Assembly (NCBI RefSeq): GCF_025165795.1
Contig: NZ_JAJAGO010000003.1
Coordinates: 186,001-250,000, forward strand
Source of the DNA: Streptomyces gossypii
Lineage (GTDB): Bacteria; Actinomycetota; Actinomycetes; Streptomycetales; Streptomycetaceae
DNA length: 64,000 nucleotides
Direction of reading: 5' to 3'
A program made the translations under genes and the position numbers. This document shows positions 1 to 8,171 of the stretch, one piece after another. The notes below the pieces were generated by a model. The model had not been told where the DNA came from. It did not search any database and was given only the letters and a program-made list of their open reading frames with translations. Position 1 is the stretch's first letter; every line of letters starts with the position of its first letter.

Positions 1-205
1 TGGTCCAGGATGTTGATCCCGCTCGACGGCGGGCGCGCACCCCACTCGGCGGTGGTGTAGACGCGGGGCTCGGGGGCGGCGGCGCCGGTGCTGCGGGTCG
101 CGGCGCTCGCGAGGCCCGCGCCGGTCAGCCCGAGCGCTCCAGCGGCTCCGACGGTCAGCCCGCCGCGCAGCAGGGCGCGGCGGTCGAAGTGTGGTTGTAC
201 GGCCA
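1..205 (-). CDS. Tat-exported peptidoglycan-recognition/N-acetylmuramoyl-L-alanine amidase, N-terminal part
   Basis: Partial gene running off the left edge. The first 68 residues carry a twin-arginine signal (DRRALLRGG, then a hydrophobic stretch ending LASAA), a short Ala/Pro linker, and the start of the catalytic domain, AEWGARPPSSG. That motif opens the amidase_2/PGRP domains of many actinomycete secreted amidases, which cleave the muramoyl-L-alanine bond of peptidoglycan. The Zn-binding residues lie outside the window, so activity cannot be judged. The ATG at 205 follows a GAAGGAGA ribosome site. Family call is fairly sure; exact specificity is unknown. Confidence 0.75.
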
Positions 206-558
206 TCTTCCGGTCTCCTTCGGCAGTGGGGGGTGGGACAAACCGTGGGGGGAGTCCCGTTGTTGCCAGGGAAGCCTGTGCTCGCGGCGATGCGAGGCGG
301 CGCGGTGTGGTGCCTGCTGGCTGGTTACGCGCGTAGCTAGTAAAGCCAGAACGCCATGTACGCGACAACCCTCCGAACGCAACTGGACCACTTCTCCTCG
401 GTGAACTGAGAGAAACCCTCACCGCGAATCCCCCGCAGCCGACCGAATCGGACAGGGCCTCCCGATCGTCAGTGAAGCCGCGCCCCGCCCGCTCCCGCCT
501 CAGCCACACCCCGCCCGATCCGTACGTTCCCCCGTACGGCCGCCTCGTCCCGCCGGCG
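206..558. other. Intergenic region, no gene seen
   Basis: This stretch holds the upstream region of the amidase gene and the 3' flank of the short-chain dehydrogenase. It contains the small palindrome TACGCGCGTA near 326. I see no convincing coding frame, RNA gene or strong terminator. Confidence 0.5.
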
Positions 559-1176
559 CTACGGCCGCTCCTCGCCAGAGGGGATGGTGAGCGTGCGGCC
601 CTGCGCGGTGCCTTCGACCGCGTCGACATAGCGCCGGGCGACCTCGGCTGCCGGGGTGCCGCCGGCCGGGTCCATGCCCAGGGAGACCAGGGTTTCGCGC
701 ACCCAGCCGGGACTGACCGTGTTCAGCCGCAGGCCGCGCGGCAGCTCGACGGAGGCGGGGTGCACGAACGCCTCCAGTGCCGAGTTGATCAGATAGGTCA
801 TCGAGCTCCCCGGTACCGGCCCTGGGAACTGCCCGCTCGACAGCGTGATCGACCCCTCGTCCCGCAACTGGGAGAGCGCGCGCCGGACCAGGTTGACCTG
901 GCCGGTCAGTTTCCCGTCCATGCCGCGCCAGAAGTCCGTGTCGGACGCCGTGTCCAGCGGCGTCAGCCCGCCGCTCGCCGCACAGCAGACCACCGCGTCG
1001 ACGGGCCCCGTACGCCCGGCCGTCGTGAACAGCGCGTCGATCGAGTCCGCGTCCGTCATGTCCACTCGTACCGGGCCGCGCCGGGCCGCGCGTACGACCT
1101 CGTGCTGCCGTGCCTCCAGCGCGTCGGCGACCGCGCTGCCGATGGTGCCCGTCGCCCCGATCACGATGACCTTCAT
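559..1176 (-). CDS. Short-chain dehydrogenase/reductase (SDR family)
   Basis: A 205-residue compact Rossmann-fold oxidoreductase. The N-terminus reads MKVIVIGATGTIGSAVADAL, the SDR nucleotide-binding pattern GxxGxxG, and the middle has VCCAAS, equivalent to the NAG motif. The catalytic YxxxK region appears as YLINSALEAF, so the usual lysine is replaced (Y-x-x-x-S). It may be an atypical or non-reducing member. It is divergent from an XRE-type regulator, which probably controls it. Substrate unknown. Confidence 0.75.
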   Translation of the reverse strand: MKVIVIGATGTIGSAVADALEARQHEVVRAARRGPVRVDMTDADSIDALFTTAGRTGPVDAVVCCAASGGLTPLDTASDTDFWRGMDGKLTGQVNLVRRALSQLRDEGSITLSSGQFPGPVPGSSMTYLINSALEAFVHPASVELPRGLRLNTVSPGWVRETLVSLGMDPAGGTPAAEVARRYVDAVEGTAQGRTLTIPSGEERP

Positions 1177-1353
1177 GATGTTCCGTCCTGTCCGCGCTGT
1201 CCTGTGGGCACGTGCTGCCCCGGAACCAGGCTGGGCCGGCGCGTCCACCCGGCCCAGCCCCCCACCCGGGGTACCCGCACCGGAGGTACTCCCGCCGTGG
1301 GTACACCTGGCAGGTACAGGCTCAGAGGGAGCACGTCCGGGACAATGGCGGGT

Positions 1354-2325
1354 ATGGACACACGCCCGGACCTCGGTGAGTTCCTGCGCTCGCGCCGCGC
1401 CCGGCTGACGCCCGGCGACGCCGGGCTCCCCACCTACGGTGGCCAGCGGCGCGTGCCCGGTCTCCGCCGGGAGGAACTGGCGCAGCTCGCCGGGGTCAGC
1501 CCCGGCTACTACACGCGGCTGGAACAGAACCTGAGCCCCAACGTCTCGGATGCCGTGCTCGATGCCGTCGCCCGCGTACTGCGCCTGGACGCCGCCGAAC
1601 GGTCCCACCTCTACACGCTGGTCCGCCCCCAGGCGCGCCCCCGACCGGCGGCACCGGCCCGGCCCGAACGGGTGCGGCCCGGCGTACGGGTCATGATCGA
1701 GTCGTTCGGGACGGTGCCCGCACTGGTCATGGGGCGATTCCTGGACGTCCTCGCGTGGAACCCCATGGCGCACGCGGTGCTGGCCGGGCACCTCGACTTC
1801 GCCGCGCCGGACCGCCCCGCCGACCGCCCCAACATCGCCAGCCTGCTCTTCCTCGACCCCCGCACACGCGAGCTGTACGGGGACTGGATCCGTAAGGCGC
1901 GGGCCACCGTCGCCGACCTGCGGCTCATCTCCGGCCGCTGGCCCGACCACCCGCGCCTGACCCGGCTGCTCGGCGAACTGACCGAGGGGAGCCCGGAGTT
2001 CGCCGAGCTGTGGGCTGCCCATTCGGTGGGAGACTGCGGCACCGACACCCGCACGTACCACCACCCGGTGGTCGGCAGCATGGCGATCCGGGCGGAGTTG
2101 ATGGTGCTCCCGGAGGACGACGGCCAGCGGGTGGCGGTGCTCAACGCGGAGCCGGGCTCGCCCTCCGCATCCGCCCTCCGCATGCTGGCCGGGCTGACCG
2201 GGGCAGCCGCCGGGGTTCGGTCCCCGCCGGTCCCGTTCCCCTTGCCGGTCCCGGTCCCGGCTTCGGCCCCGGTCCCGGCCCCGGTCAGTCCGCCGACTGA
2301 TCCAGGACCGCGAGTACCGAGGTGA
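1354..2325 (+). CDS. XRE-family transcriptional regulator with MmyB-like ligand-binding domain
   Basis: A 323-residue regulator. Residues about 1-90 form a Cro/CI-type helix-turn-helix (RREELAQLAGVSPGYYTRLEQ). The rest matches the MmyB-like ligand-binding domain typical of actinomycete regulators of this size (FGTVPALVMGRFLDVLAWNP and VGDCGTDTRTYHHPVVG). An ATG at 1354 lies 7 nt after GACAAT, consistent with a leaderless start; an ATG at 1345 is also in frame. The C-terminus is a Pro/Val low-complexity tail whose last 41 bp overlap the end of the opposite-strand Clp-N gene. Such regulators usually control the divergent SDR gene. Confidence 0.85.
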   Translation: MDTRPDLGEFLRSRRARLTPGDAGLPTYGGQRRVPGLRREELAQLAGVSPGYYTRLEQNLSPNVSDAVLDAVARVLRLDAAERSHLYTLVRPQARPRPAAPARPERVRPGVRVMIESFGTVPALVMGRFLDVLAWNPMAHAVLAGHLDFAAPDRPADRPNIASLLFLDPRTRELYGDWIRKARATVADLRLISGRWPDHPRLTRLLGELTEGSPEFAELWAAHSVGDCGTDTRTYHHPVVGSMAIRAELMVLPEDDGQRVAVLNAEPGSPSASALRMLAGLTGAAAGVRSPPVPFPLPVPVPASAPVPAPVSPPTDPGPRVPR

Positions 2326-3013
2326 TGTGGGCCTCGGCGGCGGCCTTGTCGAGGCCGAGACCGGCGAGCGTTCCCGCACCCGTGGCGTCCTCGTGCTCCA
2401 GCAGCGCGAGCAGGATGTGTTCGGTGCCGATGAAGTTGTGCCCCAGCCGCAGCGCTTCCCGGAAGGTGAGTTCCAGCGCCTTGCGCGCCTGAGCCGCGTA
2501 CGGGATGAGGTCGGGCACCCGGTCGGCCTTCGGGGGCAGCGCCCCGCCCATCGCCTCCCGGACGGACTCCGGCGTCACGCCCTGCGTGCCCATCGCCTGT
2601 GCGGCGAGCGCGTCCGGCTCGCTCAGGAGGCCCAGCACGAGGTGTACGGGGTGGATTTCGTCGTTGCCCGCCGCACGGGCCTCGTTCTGCGCCGCCATCA
2701 TGACGTTCTTCGCCCGTACGGTGAAGCGGCTGAAGCCCTGACTGGGGTCGAGGTCCAGCGGCTGGCCGGAGTCCTTCGTCACGAACCGCTTCTGCGCCGC
2801 CTGCTTTGTGACGCCCATGCTCCTGCCGATGTCCGTCCAGGACGCGCCGGAGCGCCTTGCCTGGTCCACGAAGTGGCCGATCAGGTGGTCGGCCACGTCG
2901 CCGAGGTGATCGGCGGCGATGACCGCGTCGGACAGCTGGTCCAGGGAGTCGGAGTGGACCTTCTTGATGGCCTCGATCAGGTCGTCGAGGCGGACGGGAT
3001 GCGCGAGCCGCAT
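2285..3013 (-). CDS. HTH + Clp N-terminal (ClpR) domain protein
   Basis: A 242-residue protein with two parts. The N-terminal ~80 residues contain a helix-turn-helix-like segment, SWTDIGRSMGVTKQAAQKRF, suggesting DNA binding. The C-terminal part is a double Clp-N repeat (FSRFTVRAKNVMMAAQNEA; HPVHLVLGLLSEPDALA; GHNFIGTEHILLALLEHE) like that of ClpA/ClpC, with no AAA+ ATPase. I chose the ATG at 3013 because GGAGA lies 6 nt upstream; the ATG at 3025 is in frame but sits near the predicted transcription start. Twin palindromes immediately upstream suggest autoregulation. The Clp-N part may respond to unfolded protein or Clp state; that is inference. Confidence 0.8.
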   Translation of the reverse strand: MRLAHPVRLDDLIEAIKKVHSDSLDQLSDAVIAADHLGDVADHLIGHFVDQARRSGASWTDIGRSMGVTKQAAQKRFVTKDSGQPLDLDPSQGFSRFTVRAKNVMMAAQNEARAAGNDEIHPVHLVLGLLSEPDALAAQAMGTQGVTPESVREAMGGALPPKADRVPDLIPYAAQARKALELTFREALRLGHNFIGTEHILLALLEHEDATGAGTLAGLGLDKAAAEAHITSVLAVLDQSAD

Positions 3014-3026
3014 GGGATTCTCCATG

Positions 3027-3073
3027 CGTCAACCATAAGTTGACGACCGCTCATCGTCAACCTTCAGTTGACG
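3027..3073 (-). promoter_or_regulatory. Twin 19-bp palindromes overlapping a minus-strand promoter
   Basis: Two near-identical inverted repeats, CGTCAACCATAAGTTGACG at 3027-3045 and CGTCAACCTTCAGTTGACG at 3055-3073, lie 28 bp centre to centre. Read on the minus strand, one copy supplies TTGACG (3060-3055) and the other TATGGT (3037-3032), 17 bp apart: a good -35/-10 pair for the Clp-N gene. A protein bound at both would block the promoter. Confidence 0.7.
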
Positions 3074-3101
3074 ATAGTGGGAGCGGTGAGGGCGGGCCGG
3101 C

Positions 3102-3572
3102 TCAGGGGGCGGAGATGAGGGGCGGGTCCTGGACGCCGAAGACCCAGGGCGCCAGGACGAGGAGCCAGCCGTCGGGATCCTCGAAGAGGACCGCGCCGCG
3201 CTCCGGCCAGTACGGGTTGGCCGCCTCGACGGGGGTGTGGCCGTGCGCGGTGAGCCGACGTACCGCCGCCGCGAGGGCCTCCGGGCCGTGCAGATAGAGC
3301 ACGAGCTGGTTCTCCGGGTGCGCCTCGGGAATGTGCGGCGGGTCTCCGTGCTGGGTGATCTCCATGTGTACGGGGGTGCCGGGGAGCCCGAGCACGATGC
3401 CGTCGTAGCCGGCGTGCCCGCGCCACTGCGCGAGCACCGGCAGACCGAGTACGTCGCGGTAGAAGACGAGCACCTCGCCGTACCTCGCGGTCGGCCGGGC
3501 GAAGCGGACGGCGCCGACATCGAGGTGTGCGGGCCAGGAGAGCGAGGAGCCGGAGGAGTCGGAGGGGGTCAT
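3102..3572 (-). CDS. VOC (glyoxalase/bleomycin-resistance-like) family protein
   Basis: A 156-residue single-domain protein with the vicinal-oxygen-chelate pattern: VRFARPTARYGEVLVFYRDVLGLPVLAQW near the start, HMEITQ in the middle and FEDPDGWLLVLAPW near the end. The last segment supplies the usual metal-site glutamate region. Members include glyoxalases, dioxygenases and drug-binding proteins; substrate cannot be read from sequence. The ATG at 3572 follows GAGGA by 7 nt. It sits between the Clp-N palindromes and an MFS gene on the same strand. Confidence 0.8.
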   Translation of the reverse strand: MTPSDSSGSSLSWPAHLDVGAVRFARPTARYGEVLVFYRDVLGLPVLAQWRGHAGYDGIVLGLPGTPVHMEITQHGDPPHIPEAHPENQLVLYLHGPEALAAAVRRLTAHGHTPVEAANPYWPERGAVLFEDPDGWLLVLAPWVFGVQDPPLISAP

Positions 3573-3688
3573 GCCGTGATCCTCGCAAGGGAGGTCGGGC
3601 CCGGCATCCGGCATTCGCATGAGGGGGAGCCGGTCGCGGGGCGTACGACCGGGGCCGACCTCGGCAGGGGCGGTCGGTGCGCCCCTCC

Positions 3689-4939
3689 TCAGGCGCGCGT
3701 CCCCGCTGGCGCGCGGCCGGTGAGCGCCGCCGCCGTCGCGCCGGCGGCCAGGGCGCCTGCCAGCCAGGTCACTGACGCGACCCCCACGCCGTCGGCGAGC
3801 AGCCCGCCCGTCAGCGCGCCGAGAGCGATCGAGCCGTTGAAGACACCCACGAAGAGGGACGAGGCCGCCTCCCGCTGCTCCGGCGCCGACGCCATCAGCC
3901 AGGTCTGCGCGCCCACCGACACCCCGCCGTACGCCACACCCCACACCGCCAGCACCACCACCGCGCCCGCCACGGAACCGCCCAGCGCGGGGAGCAGCAG
4001 TACCGCCGCCGCCAGCACCGCGCTGAGCGCGGCGACCGTCGTACGCGGAGAGCGCGCGGCCAGCGTGCCGGAGGCGAAGTTGCCCGCGACGCCCGCGACT
4101 CCGTACACCAGCAGCAGAGTGCCGACCAGTGCCGGGCCGACCCCGGCGACGTCCTCCAGCACGGGCCGGACGTAGGTGTACGCGGCGAAGTGCGCGGTGA
4201 CGAGCAGCGCGACCACGGTCAGTCCGGTACGCAGCCGGGGCTCGCGGAGCAGCCGCAGCACCCCGCCCAGCCGTACGGCACGCTCGGCGGGCAGGCGTGG
4301 CAGCAGTACGGTCAACGCCGCCGCCACCAGCAGCGCCAGCCCCCCGGCACCTGCGAACGCGGCGCGCCAGCCCGCCAGATCACCGAGATAGGTGCCCGCC
4401 GGCACGCCCAGCACGGAGGCGACGGCGACCCCGCTGAAGATCAACGAGGTTGCCGAGGCCACCGACTTCGCCGGTACGAGCCGTACGGCGAGCCCGGCCG
4501 CCAGCGTCCACACGCCGCCCATTCCGAAGCCCACAAGCACCCGTGCCAGCACCATGACCGCGAAGTTCGGCGACCAGGCCGCCAGCAGATTCGCCGCCGC
4601 GAGCAGCGTCATCAGGGCGACGAGCAGCGTGCGCCGGTCGCGCCGTCCGACGGTGAGCGTGATCAGCGGTGCGGACAGCGCCGCCAGCACGCCGGTGATC
4701 GTCAGGGTCAGGCCCGCCGTGCCCTCCGACACGCCGAGGGCCCGCCCCATCGGGGTGAGCAGGCCCACCGGCAGCATCTCGGAGGTGACCACGGTGAACG
4801 TGCTGAGCGCCACGGCGCCCACCGCGAGCCAGCCGCGCGGAGGTGTGGCGCCCGTTGACGGGCGGGGCGGTGATGTGGCGGGTTCCGCCGGGGTGTCGGT
4901 CCGGCCTGCGGCTTCCGCGCTCTGCGCACTCTTGGACAT
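3689..4939 (-). CDS. MFS transporter, 12-TM DHA1-type efflux permease
   Basis: A 416-residue membrane protein with about 12 hydrophobic helices after a 35-residue Pro/Thr-rich cytoplasmic tail. The loop 2-3 motif is partly kept (TVGRRDRRTL) and the family-like segment VLARVLVGFGMGGVWTLAAGLAVRLVP is clear. It resembles the AraJ/YdhP-type drug or sugar exporters. The gene is divergent from a LysR gene with a palindrome between them, so the likely role is regulated efflux of a small molecule. Substrate unknown. Confidence 0.85.
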   Translation of the reverse strand: MSKSAQSAEAAGRTDTPAEPATSPPRPSTGATPPRGWLAVGAVALSTFTVVTSEMLPVGLLTPMGRALGVSEGTAGLTLTITGVLAALSAPLITLTVGRRDRRTLLVALMTLLAAANLLAAWSPNFAVMVLARVLVGFGMGGVWTLAAGLAVRLVPAKSVASATSLIFSGVAVASVLGVPAGTYLGDLAGWRAAFAGAGGLALLVAAALTVLLPRLPAERAVRLGGVLRLLREPRLRTGLTVVALLVTAHFAAYTYVRPVLEDVAGVGPALVGTLLLVYGVAGVAGNFASGTLAARSPRTTVAALSAVLAAAVLLLPALGGSVAGAVVVLAVWGVAYGGVSVGAQTWLMASAPEQREAASSLFVGVFNGSIALGALTGGLLADGVGVASVTWLAGALAAGATAAALTGRAPAGTRA

Positions 4940-4995
4940 GGCCCCAGGGAAGCCGCGAACGCTCTCGGGAACAACGGTGAGTTCCTCATCCTTCT

Positions 4996-5010
4996 ATGAG
5001 CTGGGCTCAT
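4996..5010. promoter_or_regulatory. LysR-type operator palindrome
   Basis: ATGAGC-TGG-GCTCAT is a perfect 6-3-6 inverted repeat in the 102-bp space between the divergent MFS and LysR genes. It fits the T-N11-A style of LysR boxes in placement and length. Confidence 0.55.
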
Positions 5011-5041
5011 TGATCGGCGAGGAGGGAGTGAGGGGAGCCGT

Positions 5042-5932
5042 ATGAGCGGTGTGGAGGTACGGGAGCTGGAGTGCTTCCTGGTGCTCGCCGAGGAACTGCA
5101 CTTCGGGCGTACCGGCGAGCGGCTCTATGTCTCGCAGAGCCGGGTCAGCCAGCTCCTGCGTGCGCTGGAGCACCGGATCGGCACCCGGCTCGTCGACCGC
5201 ACCAGCCGCCGCGTGCGGCTCACCCCCTTCGGGGAGGGTTTCCTCGCCTCGTTGCGTCCCGCCTACGACAATCTGCGCCTCACCGTCGAGGACGCCCGCA
5301 GTGCGGCGCGCGGAGTGAGGGGGCGGCTGCGCGTCGGATTCCAGGGGACGGTGCACGGCGCCGTGATGACGGCGATCACCGCCTTCCAGACGCACTGCCC
5401 GGAGTGCGACACGGACATCGTGGAGATCCCGCTCTCGGACCCTTTCGGCCCGCTGCGGCGCCAGGAGGTCGACCTCGCGGTCGTGCTGCTGCCGCTGGCG
5501 GAGAAGGGGCTCACGCTCGGTCCGGTGTTCTCGAAGCAGCCGCAGCACCTCGCGGTGTCCGCCGACCATCCGCTCGCGGCACGGGAGTCGCTGACGGCGG
5601 AGGATCTCGCCGAGGTCCCGCTCATCCCGGTCGCCGGACCGGCGCCCGGATACTGGCGCCGGGCGCACGCCCCCTCCCGTACGCCGGGCGGCGCGCCCGT
5701 CCGGCATGAGACGGCCGTACGTACGCTCCAGGAGGGCCTGACCCTGATCGCCGCCGGACGCGGTGCGATGCTGCTGTGCGGGCCGACCGCCGAGTACGCG
5801 GGGGCGCGCGGCATCCGCTTCGTCCCGGTCGCCGGTCTGCCGGACTCCGCCCTCGGCCTGATCTGGCCCCAGGGCAAGGAGACGGCGCACACCCGGGCCT
5901 TCTCGGCGGCCCTGTCGGCCACCCTGCGGTGA
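5042..5932 (+). CDS. LysR-family transcriptional regulator
   Basis: A 296-residue regulator of standard family length. The N-terminal winged helix-turn-helix is clear ([54 protein letters not shown]), followed by a periplasmic-binding-like effector domain from about residue 90. It is divergent from the MFS exporter gene and probably controls it through the palindrome at 4996-5010. The effector is unknown. A transposase remnant begins just after its stop, but the gene looks intact. Confidence 0.9.
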   Translation: MSGVEVRELECFLVLAEELHFGRTGERLYVSQSRVSQLLRALEHRIGTRLVDRTSRRVRLTPFGEGFLASLRPAYDNLRLTVEDARSAARGVRGRLRVGFQGTVHGAVMTAITAFQTHCPECDTDIVEIPLSDPFGPLRRQEVDLAVVLLPLAEKGLTLGPVFSKQPQHLAVSADHPLAARESLTAEDLAEVPLIPVAGPAPGYWRRAHAPSRTPGGAPVRHETAVRTLQEGLTLIAAGRGAMLLCGPTAEYAGARGIRFVPVAGLPDSALGLIWPQGKETAHTRAFSAALSATLR

Positions 5933-5940
5933 ACTGCTCC

Positions 5941-6180
5941 TGCGTCCTTACCTTCCTCGCGCTGGTGTTGGCGATCGTCAAACGCAGCGACGACATGCGC
6001 GGCTTCGTGGTGCTGCCCAAGCGGTGGATCGTCGAGCGCCTCTTCGCGTGGCTGATGCGTACCCGCCGCCTGGCACGCGACTACGAGCGGCGCACCACCA
6101 GTGCCGAGGCGATGGTCTACTGGTCGATGACCCTGCTCATGACCCGCCGCCTTGCCCGCTCACGCCCGCAGCAGGCGTGA
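5941..6180 (+). pseudogene. IS5-family transposase C-terminal remnant
   Basis: About 75 residues read like the end of an IS5-group DDE transposase: [38 protein letters not shown] and [20 protein letters not shown]. The glutamate of the DDE triad is in this region (VER). The N-terminal two thirds and any start codon are missing, and the frame emerges directly from the downstream flank of the LysR gene. It is a dead insertion-sequence scar. Confidence 0.8.
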
Positions 6181-6679
6181 ACCGGCCCGGCGCGGGCTCG
6201 GCCAGCCAGCCGCGCGCGACCAGTCGTTTCGCCTTCGACCGCAGCGCCTCCACCCGCGCCGGCACCACGTCCATGCCGAACGCTGCGGCCATCTCCTGGC
6301 AGGTCAGCGGCCCTTGACCCAGCCGACACCGGTCCGCGAGCAATTCCAGGATGCGCTGGTAGTCCACCGACAGCACCGACCTGTCCAGCCCCTCACGCCA
6401 CACCGGCACCTGCGGCTTCGCCTTGGCTGCATCCGGCACCTGCGCGGTCTTTCCGGCCTGCTCCTCGGCGGCCTGCGCGGTCCGGTCGGCCCGGGCGTGG
6501 TCCTGCCCGGTCTCGTCCGCCGGGGCCAGCACTTCGCCGACCCGCGAGCGGGCGATGGCTCACTCCTTCCATTCCCGCTCGGCCACGGCCAGTTCGGCCT
6601 GGATACGGTCGGCCTCCTCCCGTAGCTCGTCTACGCGACGGCGAGCACCCAGCTCACGCTGTTCCAGCAGCCCGACCAC
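6137..6679 (-). pseudogene. Broken coiled-coil/winged-helix hypothetical protein
   Basis: On the minus strand, a coiled-coil segment (LLEQRELGARRRVDELREEA, then DRIQAELAVAEREWKE) runs in frame into a TGA at 6562-6560. It continues as AIARSRVGEVLAPADETG, a Lys/Ala-rich linker and a helical domain, DYQRILELLADRCRLGQGPL to KAKRLVARGWLAEPAPGRF. Proteins of this layout are, as I recall, common near insertion sequences in Streptomyces; I know no function. The TGA interrupts what reads as one gene, so I call it a pseudogene. Its 3' end overlaps the transposase remnant by 44 bp. Confidence 0.6.
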
Positions 6680-7038
6680 CGACGGTATCCGCGACCTCCC
6701 AGGGAGCAACAGCACGACAGGCCACTACTCCCACGGGACCGCCGACCCTACGCCCGACCAGCGGAAACGCAGCCCTCAGGTCCGGAAAGACAACAGCCAA
6801 AGCTGTTGTCTTTCCAAAGCGGTCAACCTCGTCCGCGTGTCCGGGGCATCGCGTCGGGCCGTCGTCCTCGCCTTCGGCAGCCTCGGCGGCGCGCTGGGCA
6901 GGGACATCGAGCAGCAGTGTGTTCAGCGCCAGGACCGCCAGGCCACAGCAGCCTTGGCCCACCACGATAAACGACTGGACGATCATGGTCCGGGGCGTCC
7001 CATGTGGCGAAGTCATAGCCGGATTCCCGGCGGTACGG
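6680..7038. other. Decayed intergenic stretch with a perfect hairpin
   Basis: No convincing gene. The longest minus-strand frame lacks family features and recognisable Streptomyces codon bias. The only structured element is the hairpin at 6784-6815. Lying between an IS scar and other gene relics, it is probably eroded mobile DNA. Confidence 0.45.
6784..6815. other. Perfect 14-bp stem-loop
   Basis: GGAAAGACAACAGC, loop CAAA, then its exact complement GCTGTTGTCTTTCC. It is AT-richer than its surroundings and has no trailing T-run. It could be a factor-dependent terminator, a regulator site or a relic of a transposon end. Confidence 0.6.
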
Positions 7039-7602
7039 TCAGTGGCCGGTCACGTGGAACGTGAGTTCCCACGTCGACGCCGTCAGGACTCTCAGTGTCA
7101 TCTGGCCATGCGCATTACGGAACTTCCCGGTGCCGCCCGTGATCGCATTGGTCACCGGACTCGGCGTCGGAATCCCTGCCTGCTCGCCCTGAACGGCGAT
7201 CTGTCCCCCCTCCAGTACAGCGGTCAGCGAGCACTCCCCGGCGTTGCGTTGCAGGTCGTTGATGACGCAGAACCCGCCAAAGCGGCCAACGGGGCGATCT
7301 CCCGGTCTCGAGCGCAGGTTTCCGCTGAAGACGAACTGGTCGCCGACACTGCGGCCCTGCGCGCCCAGATCCAGCTCTTCGCCGACCTGCAGATTCGCTG
7401 TCACACGGATGGTGCGGCCGCCTCTCACCGGGGCATCCTTCGCCTGCGACCCGCCGTCCTTCGACACCGTGGGCGGCGCCGGGGCCTGGGTGTGGTCCTG
7501 CCTGCCCCCGGGAGGGCCTCCGCCACTGAGTGTCAGCGACACCACGACGGCGGCGCCTGTCGCCAGAGCGGCATGCCGCATTCGCTGCCTGCCGGTTTTC
7601 AT
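7039..7602 (-). CDS. Secreted allene-oxide-cyclase-like barrel protein
   Basis: A 187-residue protein with a Sec-type signal peptide (RMRHAALATGAAVVVSLTLS) and a Gly/Pro-rich linker. A beta-rich domain follows, whose end (NAITGGTGKFRNAHGQMTLR) matches the AOC/dirigent-like barrel seen in many small secreted Streptomyces proteins. Two cysteines in the barrel (GGFCVIND; AGECSLTA) could form a disulfide. The ATG at 7602 is 5 nt from a strong AGGAGG; the ATG at 7605 is too close. No catalytic role is established for bacterial members. Confidence 0.75.
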   Translation of the reverse strand: MKTGRQRMRHAALATGAAVVVSLTLSGGGPPGGRQDHTQAPAPPTVSKDGGSQAKDAPVRGGRTIRVTANLQVGEELDLGAQGRSVGDQFVFSGNLRSRPGDRPVGRFGGFCVINDLQRNAGECSLTAVLEGGQIAVQGEQAGIPTPSPVTNAITGGTGKFRNAHGQMTLRVLTASTWELTFHVTGH

Positions 7603-7833
7603 CATGCCCTCCTGTTCCCCAGGACCAGAAGAAGTGAGGCTCTGTCACTCTCCATGCGAGCCCCCTCCTTCTTCCCCTGTCAGTTGACCTGCAAAGAAAT
7701 GCTGCTTTTCACCGTAATGCGGCAGGGTGAGGTGCGCCGCTGGGCGCGGCCGTTCGGGTACTTCCCCCTCCGCCCCGGCGATGGGGAATGGGTCGAAGCC
7801 GGCCATCATCCGTGGCTGAGTAAGCCGACGAGT

Positions 7834-8103
7834 ATGAAGACCACCGAAGCCGTCCGGGACCGGCTCCGCGTCCTCGCCGAGGAGCGCGGGACCAGCATCA
7901 CCGAGCAACCGCGTACAACTGCGACAACAGGCCTCCTTGCGCTCGGCTTCACCAACCTTCGAGCTGCGCAGGAGGTCCTGCCTTTTCTCGGTACGACAAC
8001 GGCTTCTTACTCCCTGAGCGCTTGCACCCTGAGCGCTTGCACCCCGTACCGGTCATACCTGAGAGCCAGGCGCGAGGTGGGCTCCGTAGCGGGACGCGGT
8101 TGA
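7834..8103 (+). pseudogene. Truncated ribbon-helix-helix antitoxin relic
   Basis: The start MKTTEAVRDRLRVLAEERGTSITE closely matches the N-terminus of VapB/RHH-type antitoxins of actinomycetes. After about 25 residues the match stops and the frame drifts into unrelated, low-quality sequence, including a 15-bp duplication. No toxin gene follows. This is a remnant of a toxin-antitoxin locus. Confidence 0.55.
8012..8041. repeat. 15-bp perfect tandem duplication
   Basis: CCCTGAGCGCTTGCA occurs twice in immediate succession (8012-8026 and 8027-8041), inside the antitoxin relic. It looks like a replication-slippage duplication. Confidence 0.85.
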
Positions 8104-8171
8104 CCTGCTGTGATTCGTAAGTTCTCTGCCATGACCGGCCGCTGGGGCCGGGGTGGCGGAGGGGGTAAGCG

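Noticed and set aside
2200..2300. CCGGTCCCGG repeats near the XRE gene end as a regulatory repeat
   Set aside because: They simply encode the Pro/Val low-complexity tail of the regulator.
6654..7016. 120-residue minus-strand frame across the hairpin region
   Set aside because: It reads through the perfect hairpin and has no recognisable domain; treated as decayed DNA.
7645..7908. 87-residue minus-strand frame opposite the antitoxin relic
   Set aside because: Opposite-strand shadow of a recognisable antitoxin start; no start signals.
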